In this document: positions 7,313 to 17,291 of the stretch, in pieces
Layout of the letters: each line of letters starts with the position of its first letter
How positions within the stretch are numbered: the stretch's first letter is position 1
Source: Blastopirellula marina DSM 3645
Lineage (GTDB): Bacteria; Planctomycetota; Planctomycetia; Pirellulales; Pirellulaceae
DNA length: 64,000 bases
Assembly: GCF_000153105.1 (NCBI RefSeq)
Contig: NZ_CH672376.1
Location: 2,271,120 to 2,335,119 of the forward strand
Reading direction: 5' to 3'
Notes under the pieces: model-generated
What the model was told of the DNA's origin: nothing
Databases searched by the model: none
Seen by the model: the letters and a program-made list of their open reading frames with translations, nothing else
Program-made: the position numbers and the translations under genes

Positions 7313-10300
7313 ATGGCTCGACCCAAACTTGCCTCCTCGGATCAATCTTCCTTTGTCTGGGGAGTATTGCGTCTGTACGAAATCGCCGCATCGCTCAAAT
7401 TGGCGGTCTGCCTGTTATTTGGGATGGCGCTGACGTTGGGCATCGCGACGGCGGTGGAAGCGGCGTTTAATACCAACGTCGTGCAGTTTTACGTCTACCA
7501 ATCGTGGTGGTTCTCGCTGCTTTACATGCTTCTAGCGGTCAACATCTTCTGCGCCGCGTCGATTCGCTTTCCCTGGAAGCGGCATCAAACCGGGTTCGTC
7601 ATCACGCACATTGGCCTGCTGACGCTGTTGTTTAGCGGTGTCGTCAGTCGCGTGTGGCGAATCGACTCGCAGGTGAGCGTTTGGGAAAATAACATCTCCG
7701 ACATCCGTGCGTTTGAGCCTGATCATTACCGGTTCGCGCTGCGAGTGGATCGTCAGACCGGTTCGCCGCTCGATCCGCCGGAGATTACGGAAGTCGATAT
7801 TCCGTTCAAGCCGGGGCCGTTTAGTTGGGCCGACTACCAGGAAGGCTTCAGCAAAATTCAAGTCGCGCGACCCGAAATCGCGAATCTCTTCTCGCCGCTC
7901 TTTTATCTAGCGGGAAGACATAGCGCCGGAAATGTCCTCTACTCGGACGGCGACATTCGCTTGGAAGTATTGGACTACTACGGCAACAGCCATTGGGAAG
8001 ATGGCGTGCCGGCCGTCGAAATGCGGCTGAGCATGCCCGCCGGGAAGAAACAGTCGGCCGATGGCCGACTGGTCGCCGACGACATGCAGTGGGTCCCGAT
8101 TCAGCTGGGGGTCCACATGGTCGAGGGAGACACGCAATACAAATATGGGGTGGGCGATCGTCAGCCGATGGGCGCCGGAGCGTTCACCATGGCGATGGCC
8201 CCCAATCGCGCCGCGACGGTCGCCTTCTTAGAAGGTGGTCCCCAGGGAGAGATCGGCGAGCAGGGACAAGTCGTCCTCTTCGCCGCCGGCAAACGACTAG
8301 AGATCGATGTCGCTGCTGAGCTCGACAAAGAACCGCAGCCGCTCGCAGGAACGGCGCTCTCGTATCAACTCACTTCCTACATGCCGTCGGCGGTTCCGAG
8401 TCGAAAGCCAGGCGGCGGCATCGTGTGGGGAGACGGCGAAGAGAACGACGTGCCGCAGAACCCGGCCGTGCGCATCGAGTTGACCCAGGATGGAAAGCCG
8501 GTGGACGAGTTGATCCTGCTGGCCGACATGCCCAACTTCAACGCTCAGGCCTTCGACGCCGAAGTTTACGGCTCGTATTGGTTTAATCATGGCGAAAAAA
8601 CTTCGGCCGAACTGCTGCAAGGAGGAAGCCCCGGCGGATCGCGAATCGATGTGATCCAAGGCATCGACGAAGATGGCGAAACGAAACGCTTGTACTATCG
8701 CTACTGGAATCGAAAAGAAGTGGTCGTCGCGCGTGACCTGCCGATTGACGGCGACAAGACGAACGCCGTCGATGCGTTCAAGATGCCGATCGCGCAGCTG
8801 AAGATGTATGTCGAAAACTACATCTCTGCCGACACGCCCTCCGCGACCGCGGTGCGCGACCCCTTTGATCCCAAAATGCAAATGCCTTCGCCGGCGGCGC
8901 TGGTTCGTTTGACCAAGGGGGACAAGACGGACGAGTTCTGGATTCAGGCGCACTTCGGCGATCCGAACTCAGGACATGTCGACGATAGTACGCGTCATGT
9001 GATGAAGGTCGGCGATACGACGCTGACGTTGGCGATGCCGATTCAGTCATTCGACATCGGCTTTCGCGTCTTCCTTGAGCAGTTCGAGCGTCGCTTGGAT
9101 CCCGGCACGGCCCAGCCGTCCCACTATTCCAGCGATGTGCACTATCTCGACCGCGTTCGCGATCGCTGGATGATGGTCTGGGACCCGGCGAGCGAAACGA
9201 CGAAACGAGTCGAGTTTCCGTTGACGATCGACAGCAACTCGCCCAGCGATATCACCAGCGGCGCCGGTCAGATCTTTTGGATCGACGACGCATCGCCGGC
9301 TGTGATCTGGAGCATGCCGATCGCCGCATTGGACAGCGGTGATTGGGAACAAGCGAAAAAGATCGTCCCGTTTGGTTTGGCCAATCCGCAGCAATTGGTT
9401 TGCGACGCCGACGGCGGCAAAATCTATTGGACCGATTGGCGCAAGGGCCGGTCGGGGGACGAAGGCTATATTCGCAGCGCCAACGTCGATGGATCGTCCC
9501 CTGCAAGCGTGATCACGTTCGCCGGTCGTCCCAGCGGCATCGCCGTCGATAGCGAGCGAGATTGGATCTATTTCACCAACGACGCGTCGGGCTTTGTCGG
9601 CCGCGTGCATCGCGATGGGACCGAGCTGACGCCAGATTGGATCGCGATTCCCGATGGTCGCGCGACCGATGTGACCGTTGACGCAGGGACCGGCGACGTT
9701 TACTGGACCGACAAAGCGAAGAACGTCATCCGCGGCGCATCGAGCGAAGGCAAACTGTTTGGCTCGCCCCCGTTTTTGGGCTCGGCGGACAAGGGAATGC
9801 CCAATTCGCTGGCATTGGGGGACGGATTCCTGTATTGGACCGACATCGAGCCGAACCCCAGCGATCCTCTCTCGCGTAAGCATCTCAGTGATCCGACTTT
9901 TGACCGCTCGAAGCCGCGTGAAATTTTGACCCGCGTACGTCGTATTGCGTTGGCCGGCGGTGAGAAGCAAGACCACGACGTGGCGACGACGATGGTTAGC
10001 GCTCCGCGCGGCGCCGCGTTTGTCGACGGCAGACTAATGTGGACGCAAAACGCGGTGATCAAAGAAAATGTCTGGATCACGATGAACGCGCCTGACGCGT
10101 TCCGCGATCCGACCTACAACCGCGACTTGCACGTCTTCCAGGAAAGTTTCCAAGGCCCGTTCAAGCCCGGCACGCCGGAATACGCCAAGTTTGCTCCGAC
10201 GCACAGCGACGATGAAGAGATCTACGCGTCGGTCTTTACGGTCAACCACGATCCCGGTTCGGCGCTTCGCTACTGGGGTTGTTTGCTGGTGATTCTAGGA

Positions 10301-10426
10301 ATCGCCACGATGTTTTACATGCGGGCCTACTTTTTCAAGCCGCGCAAACGCGAGGAGTCGCCCGTTGACTCCCGCCGTTCAAATGCAGCAGAGACCAAGC
10401 TTACCGACATGGTCGGTAAGGTTTAG
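7313..10426 (+). CDS. ResB-like cytochrome c biogenesis protein with inserted six-unit YWTD beta-propeller
   Basis: 1037 residues from the ATG at 7313; an upstream in-frame TTG at 7277 is less likely. ResB (Ccs1) works with CcsA to deliver haem to apocytochrome c on the outer face of the membrane (system II). The N-terminal helices lie at about residues 24-48, 58-82 and 92-112 (VITHIGLLTLLFSGVVSRVW), with a C-terminal helix at about 985-1005 (YWGCLLVILGIATMFYMRAY). The ResB hallmark MNAP...FQESFQGPF appears near residue 922. Between about residues 640 and 915 lies an unexpected domain with six regularly spaced units: IFWIDD, IYWTDW, IYFTND, VYWTDK, LYWTDI and LMWTQN. This is the LDL-receptor-type propeller signature. 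The CcsA partner starts 10 bp after the stop. Confidence 0.85.
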   Translation: MARPKLASSDQSSFVWGVLRLYEIAASLKLAVCLLFGMALTLGIATAVEAAFNTNVVQFYVYQSWWFSLLYMLLAVNIFCAASIRFPWKRHQTGFVITHIGLLTLLFSGVVSRVWRIDSQVSVWENNISDIRAFEPDHYRFALRVDRQTGSPLDPPEITEVDIPFKPGPFSWADYQEGFSKIQVARPEIANLFSPLFYLAGRHSAGNVLYSDGDIRLEVLDYYGNSHWEDGVPAVEMRLSMPAGKKQSADGRLVADDMQWVPIQLGVHMVEGDTQYKYGVGDRQPMGAGAFTMAMAPNRAATVAFLEGGPQGEIGEQGQVVLFAAGKRLEIDVAAELDKEPQPLAGTALSYQLTSYMPSAVPSRKPGGGIVWGDGEENDVPQNPAVRIELTQDGKPVDELILLADMPNFNAQAFDAEVYGSYWFNHGEKTSAELLQGGSPGGSRIDVIQGIDEDGETKRLYYRYWNRKEVVVARDLPIDGDKTNAVDAFKMPIAQLKMYVENYISADTPSATAVRDPFDPKMQMPSPAALVRLTKGDKTDEFWIQAHFGDPNSGHVDDSTRHVMKVGDTTLTLAMPIQSFDIGFRVFLEQFERRLDPGTAQPSHYSSDVHYLDRVRDRWMMVWDPASETTKRVEFPLTIDSNSPSDITSGAGQIFWIDDASPAVIWSMPIAALDSGDWEQAKKIVPFGLANPQQLVCDADGGKIYWTDWRKGRSGDEGYIRSANVDGSSPASVITFAGRPSGIAVDSERDWIYFTNDASGFVGRVHRDGTELTPDWIAIPDGRATDVTVDAGTGDVYWTDKAKNVIRGASSEGKLFGSPPFLGSADKGMPNSLALGDGFLYWTDIEPNPSDPLSRKHLSDPTFDRSKPREILTRVRRIALAGGEKQDHDVATTMVSAPRGAAFVDGRLMWTQNAVIKENVWITMNAPDAFRDPTYNRDLHVFQESFQGPFKPGTPEYAKFAPTHSDDEEIYASVFTVNHDPGSALRYWGCLLVILGIATMFYMRAYFFKPRKREESPVDSRRSNAAETKLTDMVGKV

Positions 10427-10435
10427 GAACATGCC

Positions 10436-13400
10436 ATGAAGTCGATTCGCCCTTTGTTTTCCGCTGTTTCCCTGGCGTTGGTCGCCGCGTGGATTGTCCC
10501 CGCCGGGGCCGGCGAGAAATTTGATTCGGCGGTTTGGAAGCAACTTCCCGTTTATCACAACGGCCGCGTGAAGCCGTTGGATACGTTCGCCAACTTGGTG
10601 GTCAAAGAGATCACTTCGCACGACAAAACGTCGGTGAAGGTGAACCTGGTCGACTACTACGCGCCGGACGAATTAGCGAAGCCCGAATATAGTGATGCGC
10701 TCTCGATCTTGCCCGACGGCGAAGTGCGGAAGTTTCAGCCTTCGGAATTGATTTTGAGCTGGTTGGCCGAACCGCAGAAGTGGGAACGAATTCCGTTTAT
10801 CGTCGCCGAACATGAAGACGTGCGCAACTCGCTCGGTTTGCCGATCGAAGGTCCGACGGGGCAACGGCTTCGCTTTGTCTCGCCTTACGAGATCACGCAT
10901 TCGGTTCCGCTCCGCAAGTTTTTGCTCGAAGTCGACGCGCGTCGTAAAGCCGCGATGACCAGCGGCGAAAAGTTTGAGATGACCGCGTCGGAAGAACGCG
11001 TTTGGAACGAAGTGCTGACCAAGTACGCGCTTTATCGCGACGTGACGTTTGATCCGCGTTTGGACATCAACTTGAACGAAGCGTTGCCGATGCCAGGCGG
11101 ACGAGATCGCCTGTTCTATAGCGTGATGGCCGCCGCCAAGATCATGTCGCAAGAGCCCAATGTCAAAAATCAGACGTTGGAAAGCCAGTATCAGATTTTG
11201 ATGCAGCTCGGCGGCGAGTCGCCGATGGCGCTGGCCGCCAATCGGTTGTTGTCGTCGTATCGCGCCCTCTTTTCGCTATTGGTCAACGCTCAGGTCGACG
11301 CACATGAATTTCTAGAAAACGAAGAGCCAGAGCCGCTGACCGCCGACGAACCGCCGACCTTGGAAGAAGCGGAGCCGCTGGTCGCCGAATTTCGCGCCGC
11401 CGCCCACGAACTTGCCGAGCTGTTGCGTGTGGAACGGGATCGCGCCAATACGCAGCAGACGCTTAGCCGCTCGCAATACGAGACGATCAAGCCGATGTTC
11501 CAAGAGATGCTGGTGAAAACGAGCGAATTGGATCGACTAGGGCTCGAGATGCAGTTGGGGCTGTACGAAGGGTCGGATCTGGTCAAAAAGTTCGACCGCA
11601 GTCTTAGCGGTACGCTCTACGTCGTTCCCGCACTCAACGCCGAAGCGCTGAAAAAAGATCGCGGCACCGAAAACATGGCTCAGCCCTGGCTCGGTTTGTC
11701 GACCATCTTGTACAGCTCAGGCGATCTGCTGAAGGGGTATCCGCAAAACAAAGTCGCCGCCGTTCGCAAGTCTTGGAAAGCATTGACCCAAGCATATGTC
11801 GACGGCGCGTCAACTGAGCAGACGCAAAGCGACTTCGCCGCAGCGCTGCGATCGATTGGTGAGCAAACCGACGCCGAACGGCGCGAGCTGGTCGCCGACG
11901 ATCAACAAGACGAACATATCCTCAGCTACACCGCGTACCCGCCGGCCGGCAGTCCGCGCATCGAAGCCGAAGTTCGCTACAACGCGCTCGACCCTTTCCG
12001 CATCGCCTGGATTATCTGTCTGGGGGCGACGTTCTGCTATTCGCTCTCGTTCGGCGTGATTCGCAAGGTGATGTTCTGGATGGGAACGGCGCTGCTGCTG
12101 ACGGCGATCGTTTGGTCCTCGTATGCGTTCTACATGCGGATTTTGATCAGCGGCTGGGCGCCGGTGACCAACATGTACGAGACCGTCGTTTTTGTGCCGT
12201 GGGTCGTCGCCGTCATGGGCGCCGCCTTTTTGATGCTGCCGATCTTTGATCGCGGCCGGCTCGAAGCTTGGCGAGCATCGGCGGTTCCCGGCACGCCGGA
12301 AGCGACGCCGCTGACGCCGCGACATTTAGAAACGCAATCGGCGTCGACTTGGAATATGCTGGGCATCTTCGCCACGATCGTGCGTTTGCCGCTGATGGCT
12401 TTCGTCGTCTGGATGCTGGCGTTCGCTTTGTATAGCGACGGCAATCGTCCGATTATTTCTGACCTCAATCCGCTCGCGGCGTTTTCGCTCTCCTCGAACT
12501 TGGGCAAAGACGCGGCGATCTGGCTGGTCAAAGTGTTGACGCTAGTCATCACGGTTTACTTTGTTCCGCGCCTGCTGCTGAGCGGAGTTTTCGCCGTCTA
12601 CTACGTCCTGCGTGACTGGTTCGTGAACAACAGCATCGTGACCAACTTGCCGGCCGTGCTGGAGCGTTCCTATTTCGGCCTGGCCGCTTCCGGCGCCGCG
12701 ACCTTCTTCTTTTGCGTCGCTTCGTTCGCGCCGGTGCTCGACGAGAACTTCTCGCCGCTGCAGCCGGTGTTGCGGTCCAACATGTGGTTGACTGTGCACG
12801 TGCTGACGATCGTCGCTAGTTATGGCGCCGGCATGCTCTCTTGGGCGCTCGGCGTGATCGCACTCTTCTTCTATATGTTTGGCACGTATCGCGCACCGGT
12901 GACGCCGGTTGGCGCTCCAGAGGGATTTCGACCCGCTCACGACGCGCATGCCGAACTTGGTTATCGTCCGCCGGAGCAATGCGCCGTGTTGGCTGGGTAT
13001 TGTTACCGCTCGATTCAGGTCGCAGTCATGCTGCTGGCGACCGGCACCATCCTCGGCGGCTTGTGGGCCGACGTCTCTTGGGGACGTTTCTGGGGCTGGG
13101 ATCCGAAAGAAGTTTGGGCTCTCATTTCGCTGCTGGTTTACCTGGCGATTTTGCATGGTCGCTTCGCCGGTTGGTTCAATAACTTTGGCTTGGTCGTCGG
13201 CACGATTCTTGGGTTCACCATGATCGTCTTCTCGTGGTACGGGGTCAACTTCCTCTTGCCGATGTTCTCGGGCGGACAAGCCGTTGGGCTTCACTCCTAC
13301 GGTTTCGGTGAAGGTGGACAAGGCTACGTGCTGGGGTTTGTCGCGATGAACTTGCTGTATCTCGGCGTCGCTGCGGTCCGCTTCCAAGTGACCAACGTCA

Positions 13401-13543
13401 TCAAGCCGGGCTCCCCCAAAACCGAAGACGTCTCACGTCTGATCGACGACGAAGAAATCGTCAGCGCCGAGTCAGCGGAACCGACGAAACCGCACGAGGG
13501 CATGAAGAACAGAGAGGAAGAGCAAGAGCATCGGCCAGTCTAG
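10436..13543 (+). CDS. ccsA: CcsA/CcmF-family cytochrome c biogenesis protein with large N-terminal extension
   Basis: 1035 residues. A signal-like helix (RPLFSAVSLALVAAWIV) precedes about 490 hydrophilic residues of unknown fold, presumably periplasmic. The polytopic haem-handling module runs from about residue 521 to 985. The haem-binding WWD-type motif WGRFWGWDPKEVWALI sits near residue 882. The motif APVTNMYETV near residue 575, and conserved histidines in HVLTIVASYGAGM and GLHSYGFGEG, fit CcsA/ResC. Together with the ResB-like protein ending 10 bp upstream it forms a system II cytochrome c synthase. Typical CcsA has about 320 residues, so the extension is striking. The last four bases overlap convergently with the minus-strand gene at 13540. 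Confidence 0.88.
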   Translation: MKSIRPLFSAVSLALVAAWIVPAGAGEKFDSAVWKQLPVYHNGRVKPLDTFANLVVKEITSHDKTSVKVNLVDYYAPDELAKPEYSDALSILPDGEVRKFQPSELILSWLAEPQKWERIPFIVAEHEDVRNSLGLPIEGPTGQRLRFVSPYEITHSVPLRKFLLEVDARRKAAMTSGEKFEMTASEERVWNEVLTKYALYRDVTFDPRLDINLNEALPMPGGRDRLFYSVMAAAKIMSQEPNVKNQTLESQYQILMQLGGESPMALAANRLLSSYRALFSLLVNAQVDAHEFLENEEPEPLTADEPPTLEEAEPLVAEFRAAAHELAELLRVERDRANTQQTLSRSQYETIKPMFQEMLVKTSELDRLGLEMQLGLYEGSDLVKKFDRSLSGTLYVVPALNAEALKKDRGTENMAQPWLGLSTILYSSGDLLKGYPQNKVAAVRKSWKALTQAYVDGASTEQTQSDFAAALRSIGEQTDAERRELVADDQQDEHILSYTAYPPAGSPRIEAEVRYNALDPFRIAWIICLGATFCYSLSFGVIRKVMFWMGTALLLTAIVWSSYAFYMRILISGWAPVTNMYETVVFVPWVVAVMGAAFLMLPIFDRGRLEAWRASAVPGTPEATPLTPRHLETQSASTWNMLGIFATIVRLPLMAFVVWMLAFALYSDGNRPIISDLNPLAAFSLSSNLGKDAAIWLVKVLTLVITVYFVPRLLLSGVFAVYYVLRDWFVNNSIVTNLPAVLERSYFGLAASGAATFFFCVASFAPVLDENFSPLQPVLRSNMWLTVHVLTIVASYGAGMLSWALGVIALFFYMFGTYRAPVTPVGAPEGFRPAHDAHAELGYRPPEQCAVLAGYCYRSIQVAVMLLATGTILGGLWADVSWGRFWGWDPKEVWALISLLVYLAILHGRFAGWFNNFGLVVGTILGFTMIVFSWYGVNFLLPMFSGGQAVGLHSYGFGEGGQGYVLGFVAMNLLYLGVAAVRFQVTNVIKPGSPKTEDVSRLIDDEEIVSAESAEPTKPHEGMKNREEEQEHRPV

Positions 13544-14787
13544 CGGCGAAACTCTTCGTGCACGGGTTCTTCGGCGACGGCGGGAATGACGAGCCATTCC
13601 AGCAGCTTTGCGGCTTCGGCCGTGGCCGGCACCGTGACGCGTTGATGCGCGTCGAGCGCCGCGATCAGGCCAGCAGCGGGAATTAGCGAATCCTCTGCCG
13701 ATGGTTCCATCACCAAGGCACGCTGCGTGTCGGCGAGAATTGCGCCGGGGCCTTGCGCCTTCTGGCAGCAACCATGCAGCGTGAGCAGGCCCGCACTTAG
13801 TTTGAACTCGATTCCCAACTCGGCGAAGCCTGTCAGGAAGTTGCGATCGGTCGAAAGGTCGGTCCGCGGTCGCACGCCTAAGTGGTACGAAGCGTCCTGC
13901 ACCAGCGAAATGCTAACCGTTCCATGTTTTCCTAAGAGCCATCCTTGGGCCGATTGCAGCTTGCCGTCGACCAGCATCGCGTTCATCAAGTGCAGATTCG
14001 CTTTGCCGGTGAGCGTATGGTCGGAGCGCGTCGTGATCAGGCTCGAGAGCGAAATATCGTTGGCGATTCCCTTGATCGTGATCGGCCCCCGGACGCCGCC
14101 GGTGCTTTGAAAGTAAACCTGCTCAAATGTGGCCTCGTCTCCCAGAATACCGGCCGCCGGAAAGATCGCGGTTAGCAGGCCGCTAGGAATCTGAGCGTCG
14201 CGACCATCGAACGCAATCTCCATATCGCCGCGTACTGGAGCCGCCAACTTGACCGTCACCGGCTCGGTGGCGCTGATTCCGTCGAGCAAAAACTGAGCCG
14301 CTGAACGGCGCAGGCCGGTGGGATCCATTTTGGTGTGCGATGCAAATTGCATCAGGTTGGGGATCGCCGGATCGTCAATATGAATCGTGCCGATCTGAAC
14401 CGCGATCGGCTGATCGCCGGCGATCGCGAGACGCTCGCACAGCGTTTCCCACAGTCGACGACGATGCGTCCAAGAGAGATCGCATTGGGGGGCCCGGATT
14501 CGCCAAACGCCCCCCTGCTCTTCTGCTTCGATCAGCGGTAGGGTGATCGCCGGCTGCTGAACGACATGCAGCTTCAAGTCTTGCAGGACGTATTTGCCGG
14601 GGCGCGGATTGTAGGCTTTGGAGAAAGTCGCTTTCAGGCCGAGTTCGTCCGAGAGACGGCGCTCGATCGCGGTATGCGCCCAAGAACTGCGGCGGTAGCC
14701 GATCCAGCCAAACGTGGCGAACGTCGGCAAGATGCAGATCGCCAAAAAGGCGATGCGGCAGAGGAATCGGTGGGTCGCCTCGTGCAA
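13540..14787 (-). CDS. Membrane-anchored protein of unknown function, AsmA-like appearance
   Basis: 415 residues. One N-terminal transmembrane anchor (CRIAFLAICILPTFATFGWI, about residues 10-29) is followed by a long beta-rich periplasmic part. Phrases such as VLQDLKLHVV, EMEIAFDGRD-type strands and ITIKGIANDISLSSL resemble the repeated beta structure of AsmA/DUF748-type envelope proteins. No catalytic motif is visible. The stop overlaps the convergent ccsA stop by four bases. The gene lies upstream-to-downstream between aroC and ccsA on the minus strand, starting 45 bp after aroC ends, so it may be co-transcribed with aroC. The family assignment is tentative. Confidence 0.65.
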   Translation of the reverse strand: MHEATHRFLCRIAFLAICILPTFATFGWIGYRRSSWAHTAIERRLSDELGLKATFSKAYNPRPGKYVLQDLKLHVVQQPAITLPLIEAEEQGGVWRIRAPQCDLSWTHRRRLWETLCERLAIAGDQPIAVQIGTIHIDDPAIPNLMQFASHTKMDPTGLRRSAAQFLLDGISATEPVTVKLAAPVRGDMEIAFDGRDAQIPSGLLTAIFPAAGILGDEATFEQVYFQSTGGVRGPITIKGIANDISLSSLITTRSDHTLTGKANLHLMNAMLVDGKLQSAQGWLLGKHGTVSISLVQDASYHLGVRPRTDLSTDRNFLTGFAELGIEFKLSAGLLTLHGCCQKAQGPGAILADTQRALVMEPSAEDSLIPAAGLIAALDAHQRVTVPATAEAAKLLEWLVIPAVAEEPVHEEFRR

Positions 14788-14832
14788 CAGAACTTCCTTG
14801 TTCGTATCGCGCGATGAAGTTGTAAATCGACG

Positions 14833-15972
14833 CTATCTTTCGCGGGCCATCTGCATAAACAGTTCGTGCCGCGCTTTCATCTCTTGCAGGCTATCGCCGC
14901 CAAACTTTTCGACCAGGGCCGTCGCGATTTCAAACGCAACGACATTTTCGACAATGATCGCAGCGGCCGAAACGGCGCAGACGTCGCTTCGTTCGTACGA
15001 AGCGCCCTGCTTTTCTTTTGTGTCTAAGTTGATCGAGTCAAGCGGCTTGGCCAACGTGCTGATCGGTTTTTTGGCGGCGCGAATGATGACCGGTTGCCCG
15101 TTGGTCATTCCCGCTTCCAAACCGCCAGCGTTGTTGGTCGGTCGCACAAAACCAAGGTGCGGCTGATCGCGATGCTCGGGATCAAAGTGAATCGGATCGT
15201 GCACTTGGGATCCTGGGCGGCGAGCCGCTTCAAACCCCAATCCGATCTCTACTCCTTTAATCGCCTGAACCGCCATCACGGCTTGAGCGAGTCTCCCGTC
15301 CAACTTTCGGTCCCATTGGGAATGGGTGCCGAGGCCGAATGGTACTCCGTCTACCCGAACTTCCACAATGCCGCCTAGCGTATCGCCGCTTTTGCCGGTC
15401 GCGTCGATCAGCTGTTTGATCTCGGCGTCTTGGTCGGGATTGAGCGAATAGACGATACTGTCGCTGCGTAATTTTCGCAGCTTCTCTAGATCGCCAGCTT
15501 GCGGGGTGATTTGCACGCCGCCCAGTTCGGCGACATAGCCAAACGCGGTAATGCCGAACTGCTTAAGCAGCAGCTTGGCCAGTCCGCCGGCCGCGACGCG
15601 AACCGCAGTCTCCCGGGCGCTAGCACGTTCGAGAATGCCGCGAACCGGGCCGAGATACTTGATCGCACCCGTTAAATCTCCGTGACCAGGTCGCGGTCGC
15701 GGTAGATCTTCGAGCCGTTCGAGCTTGTAGTCCTTGTTGACCACTTGCAGCGCGATCGGACTGCCGAGCGAGAGCCCTTTCCAGATGCCGGTCAGGACTT
15801 CCACTTTGTCGGTTTCGATTCGCTGACGACCGCCGCGACCATAGCCCCCTTGGCGAAGCTTCAAATCGGCGTCGATCGCGTCGGTTTCAATCTCGACGCC
15901 AGCGGGAAACCCATCGACCAGCGCGAGAAGCGTCTTGCCGTGGGATTCGCCTGCGGTGCTGTAGCGTAACAT
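14833..15972 (-). CDS. aroC: Chorismate synthase
   Basis: 379 residues, the normal length. Converts 5-enolpyruvylshikimate-3-phosphate to chorismate, the last step of the shikimate pathway, using reduced FMN. The N-terminus LRYSTAGESHGKTLLALVDG carries the first AroC signature. GRGGRQRIETDKVEVLTG, RPGHGDLTGAIKY and RASARETAVRVAAGGLAK are the further conserved FMN/substrate-binding segments. The start ATG at 15970-15972 is preceded by AGAAGA. The gene stands in front of the AsmA-like membrane protein on the minus strand, with no other shikimate gene near. Confidence 0.96.
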   Translation of the reverse strand: MLRYSTAGESHGKTLLALVDGFPAGVEIETDAIDADLKLRQGGYGRGGRQRIETDKVEVLTGIWKGLSLGSPIALQVVNKDYKLERLEDLPRPRPGHGDLTGAIKYLGPVRGILERASARETAVRVAAGGLAKLLLKQFGITAFGYVAELGGVQITPQAGDLEKLRKLRSDSIVYSLNPDQDAEIKQLIDATGKSGDTLGGIVEVRVDGVPFGLGTHSQWDRKLDGRLAQAVMAVQAIKGVEIGLGFEAARRPGSQVHDPIHFDPEHRDQPHLGFVRPTNNAGGLEAGMTNGQPVIIRAAKKPISTLAKPLDSINLDTKEKQGASYERSDVCAVSAAAIIVENVVAFEIATALVEKFGGDSLQEMKARHELFMQMARER

Positions 15973-16180
15973 GTTCTTCTATAGTGACTTACGAATGATC
16001 TCGGCCGCTAATATCTGGCGATCGCCAGGGACTAGCGGCAATTGCCGCGCCTGTCGACTCAAGCGAGCGACGCCCAGTGGGTCAATTCTAACTGTTGACG
16101 TAGCTTGAAGATAGATTGCTTGTTGTTGGGCCGATCGCCGCTCACAATAGGGCGTCATCCTTAAACAGGGGATTTGCTTC

Positions 16181-17170
16181 GTGATTCGTTTCGTCGGCCG
16201 CTATTGGTTTCTCCTGCTGTTAGCGGTTGTAATCAGTGTTGGCTTTGGATTTTCGCCGACGCTGGAGCCGGTGACTAAGATTCCGTTTCTGCAAAATGCG
16301 ATCGTCGTCACCGTTCTGTTTTTGATGGCGTTTCCGCTCGAATTTGGCGATCTGCACAATGCGGCCAAGCGGCCCGGGCCGGCGGCGCTGGGGACGCTGA
16401 TGAACTTTGGCCTGCTGCCGCTGCTGGCTTGGGGAGCTTCGCTGCTAGTGAGCGGCGACCTGCGAATCGGCGTCAATATCGCCGCCGCGATCCCGTGTAC
16501 GCTGGCGTCGGCGGCGGTTTGGACCCGCAAAGCTGGCGGAAATGACGTAGCGGCGCTCGTCGTGACGATCGTGACCAACCTGCTATGCTTCGTCGTGACG
16601 CCGATGTGGTTGAAGTTGACGACCGGGGACTCGGTTTCCCTGGATTTGGGGGCCATGGTCAGCAAGCTGTTGATTCTAGTCGTCGCGCCGATGATGGTGG
16701 GCCAATTGTGCCGTATTCCGTGGTCCATCGGTCGCTGGGCGACCGCCAATCGGACGACGATGAGCATCGCCGCCCAGTTCGGCATTTTGTCGATGGTCTT
16801 TCTCGGCTGCATCGGGGCCGGAATGAGCCTGCGAACCTTGCAGGAAGCGGCGCCTCCGGTCGGGATGCTCGCGTTGACGCTGGGAGTCGTTATCGGCGTG
16901 CATGCGACCGCGCTGGTCGTCGGCTATGGATCGGCCCAATGGCTGGGCATGCGGCCGGCGGATCAGATTGCGGTCGGGATTTCGGGGAGTCAGAAGACAT
17001 TGATGGTCGGTTTATGGCTGGCGAATTTGTTCTATCCGACGCAGCCGCTGGCGATTCTTCCGTTGATCGCCTATCACGTAAGTCAGCTATTCATCGATAC
17101 TTGGGTCGCCGATCGGCATTTACAGCGGCAATTGGCTGCGGCGGGCGATTTGACGCCCGATTCGTCATAA
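16181..17170 (+). CDS. Bile acid:sodium symporter-family (SBF-like) membrane transporter
   Basis: 329 residues, starting at a GTG. The protein is almost entirely transmembrane, with about nine or ten helices from residue 8 to 315, for example PAALGTLMNFGLLPLLAWG and LVVTIVTNLLCFVVTPMWL. The pattern matches the SBF/BASS superfamily (the SBF-like branch also called YfeH type), which imports organic anions with sodium. The conserved helix near residue 265, QIAVGISGSQKTLMVGLWLA, resembles the second sodium-site region of the family. The substrate cannot be told. It stands alone, with about 120 bp separating it from rpmE. Confidence 0.8.
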   Translation: MIRFVGRYWFLLLLAVVISVGFGFSPTLEPVTKIPFLQNAIVVTVLFLMAFPLEFGDLHNAAKRPGPAALGTLMNFGLLPLLAWGASLLVSGDLRIGVNIAAAIPCTLASAAVWTRKAGGNDVAALVVTIVTNLLCFVVTPMWLKLTTGDSVSLDLGAMVSKLLILVVAPMMVGQLCRIPWSIGRWATANRTTMSIAAQFGILSMVFLGCIGAGMSLRTLQEAAPPVGMLALTLGVVIGVHATALVVGYGSAQWLGMRPADQIAVGISGSQKTLMVGLWLANLFYPTQPLAILPLIAYHVSQLFIDTWVADRHLQRQLAAAGDLTPDSS

Positions 17171-17291
17171 CCGAGTCATGCTTCCCCTTGTCCCCCTGCT
17201 TGCAGGCCGATATCATTGATGGATTATCGATCGAACGTGAACGAGACAGGGTAGTTCCGTCTCGCGACCAACCACTCAGGAAGATGCCGTC

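Noticed and set aside
12542-13387. A 281-residue minus-strand frame inside ccsA
   Set aside because: Shadow of the well-supported ccsA reading frame.
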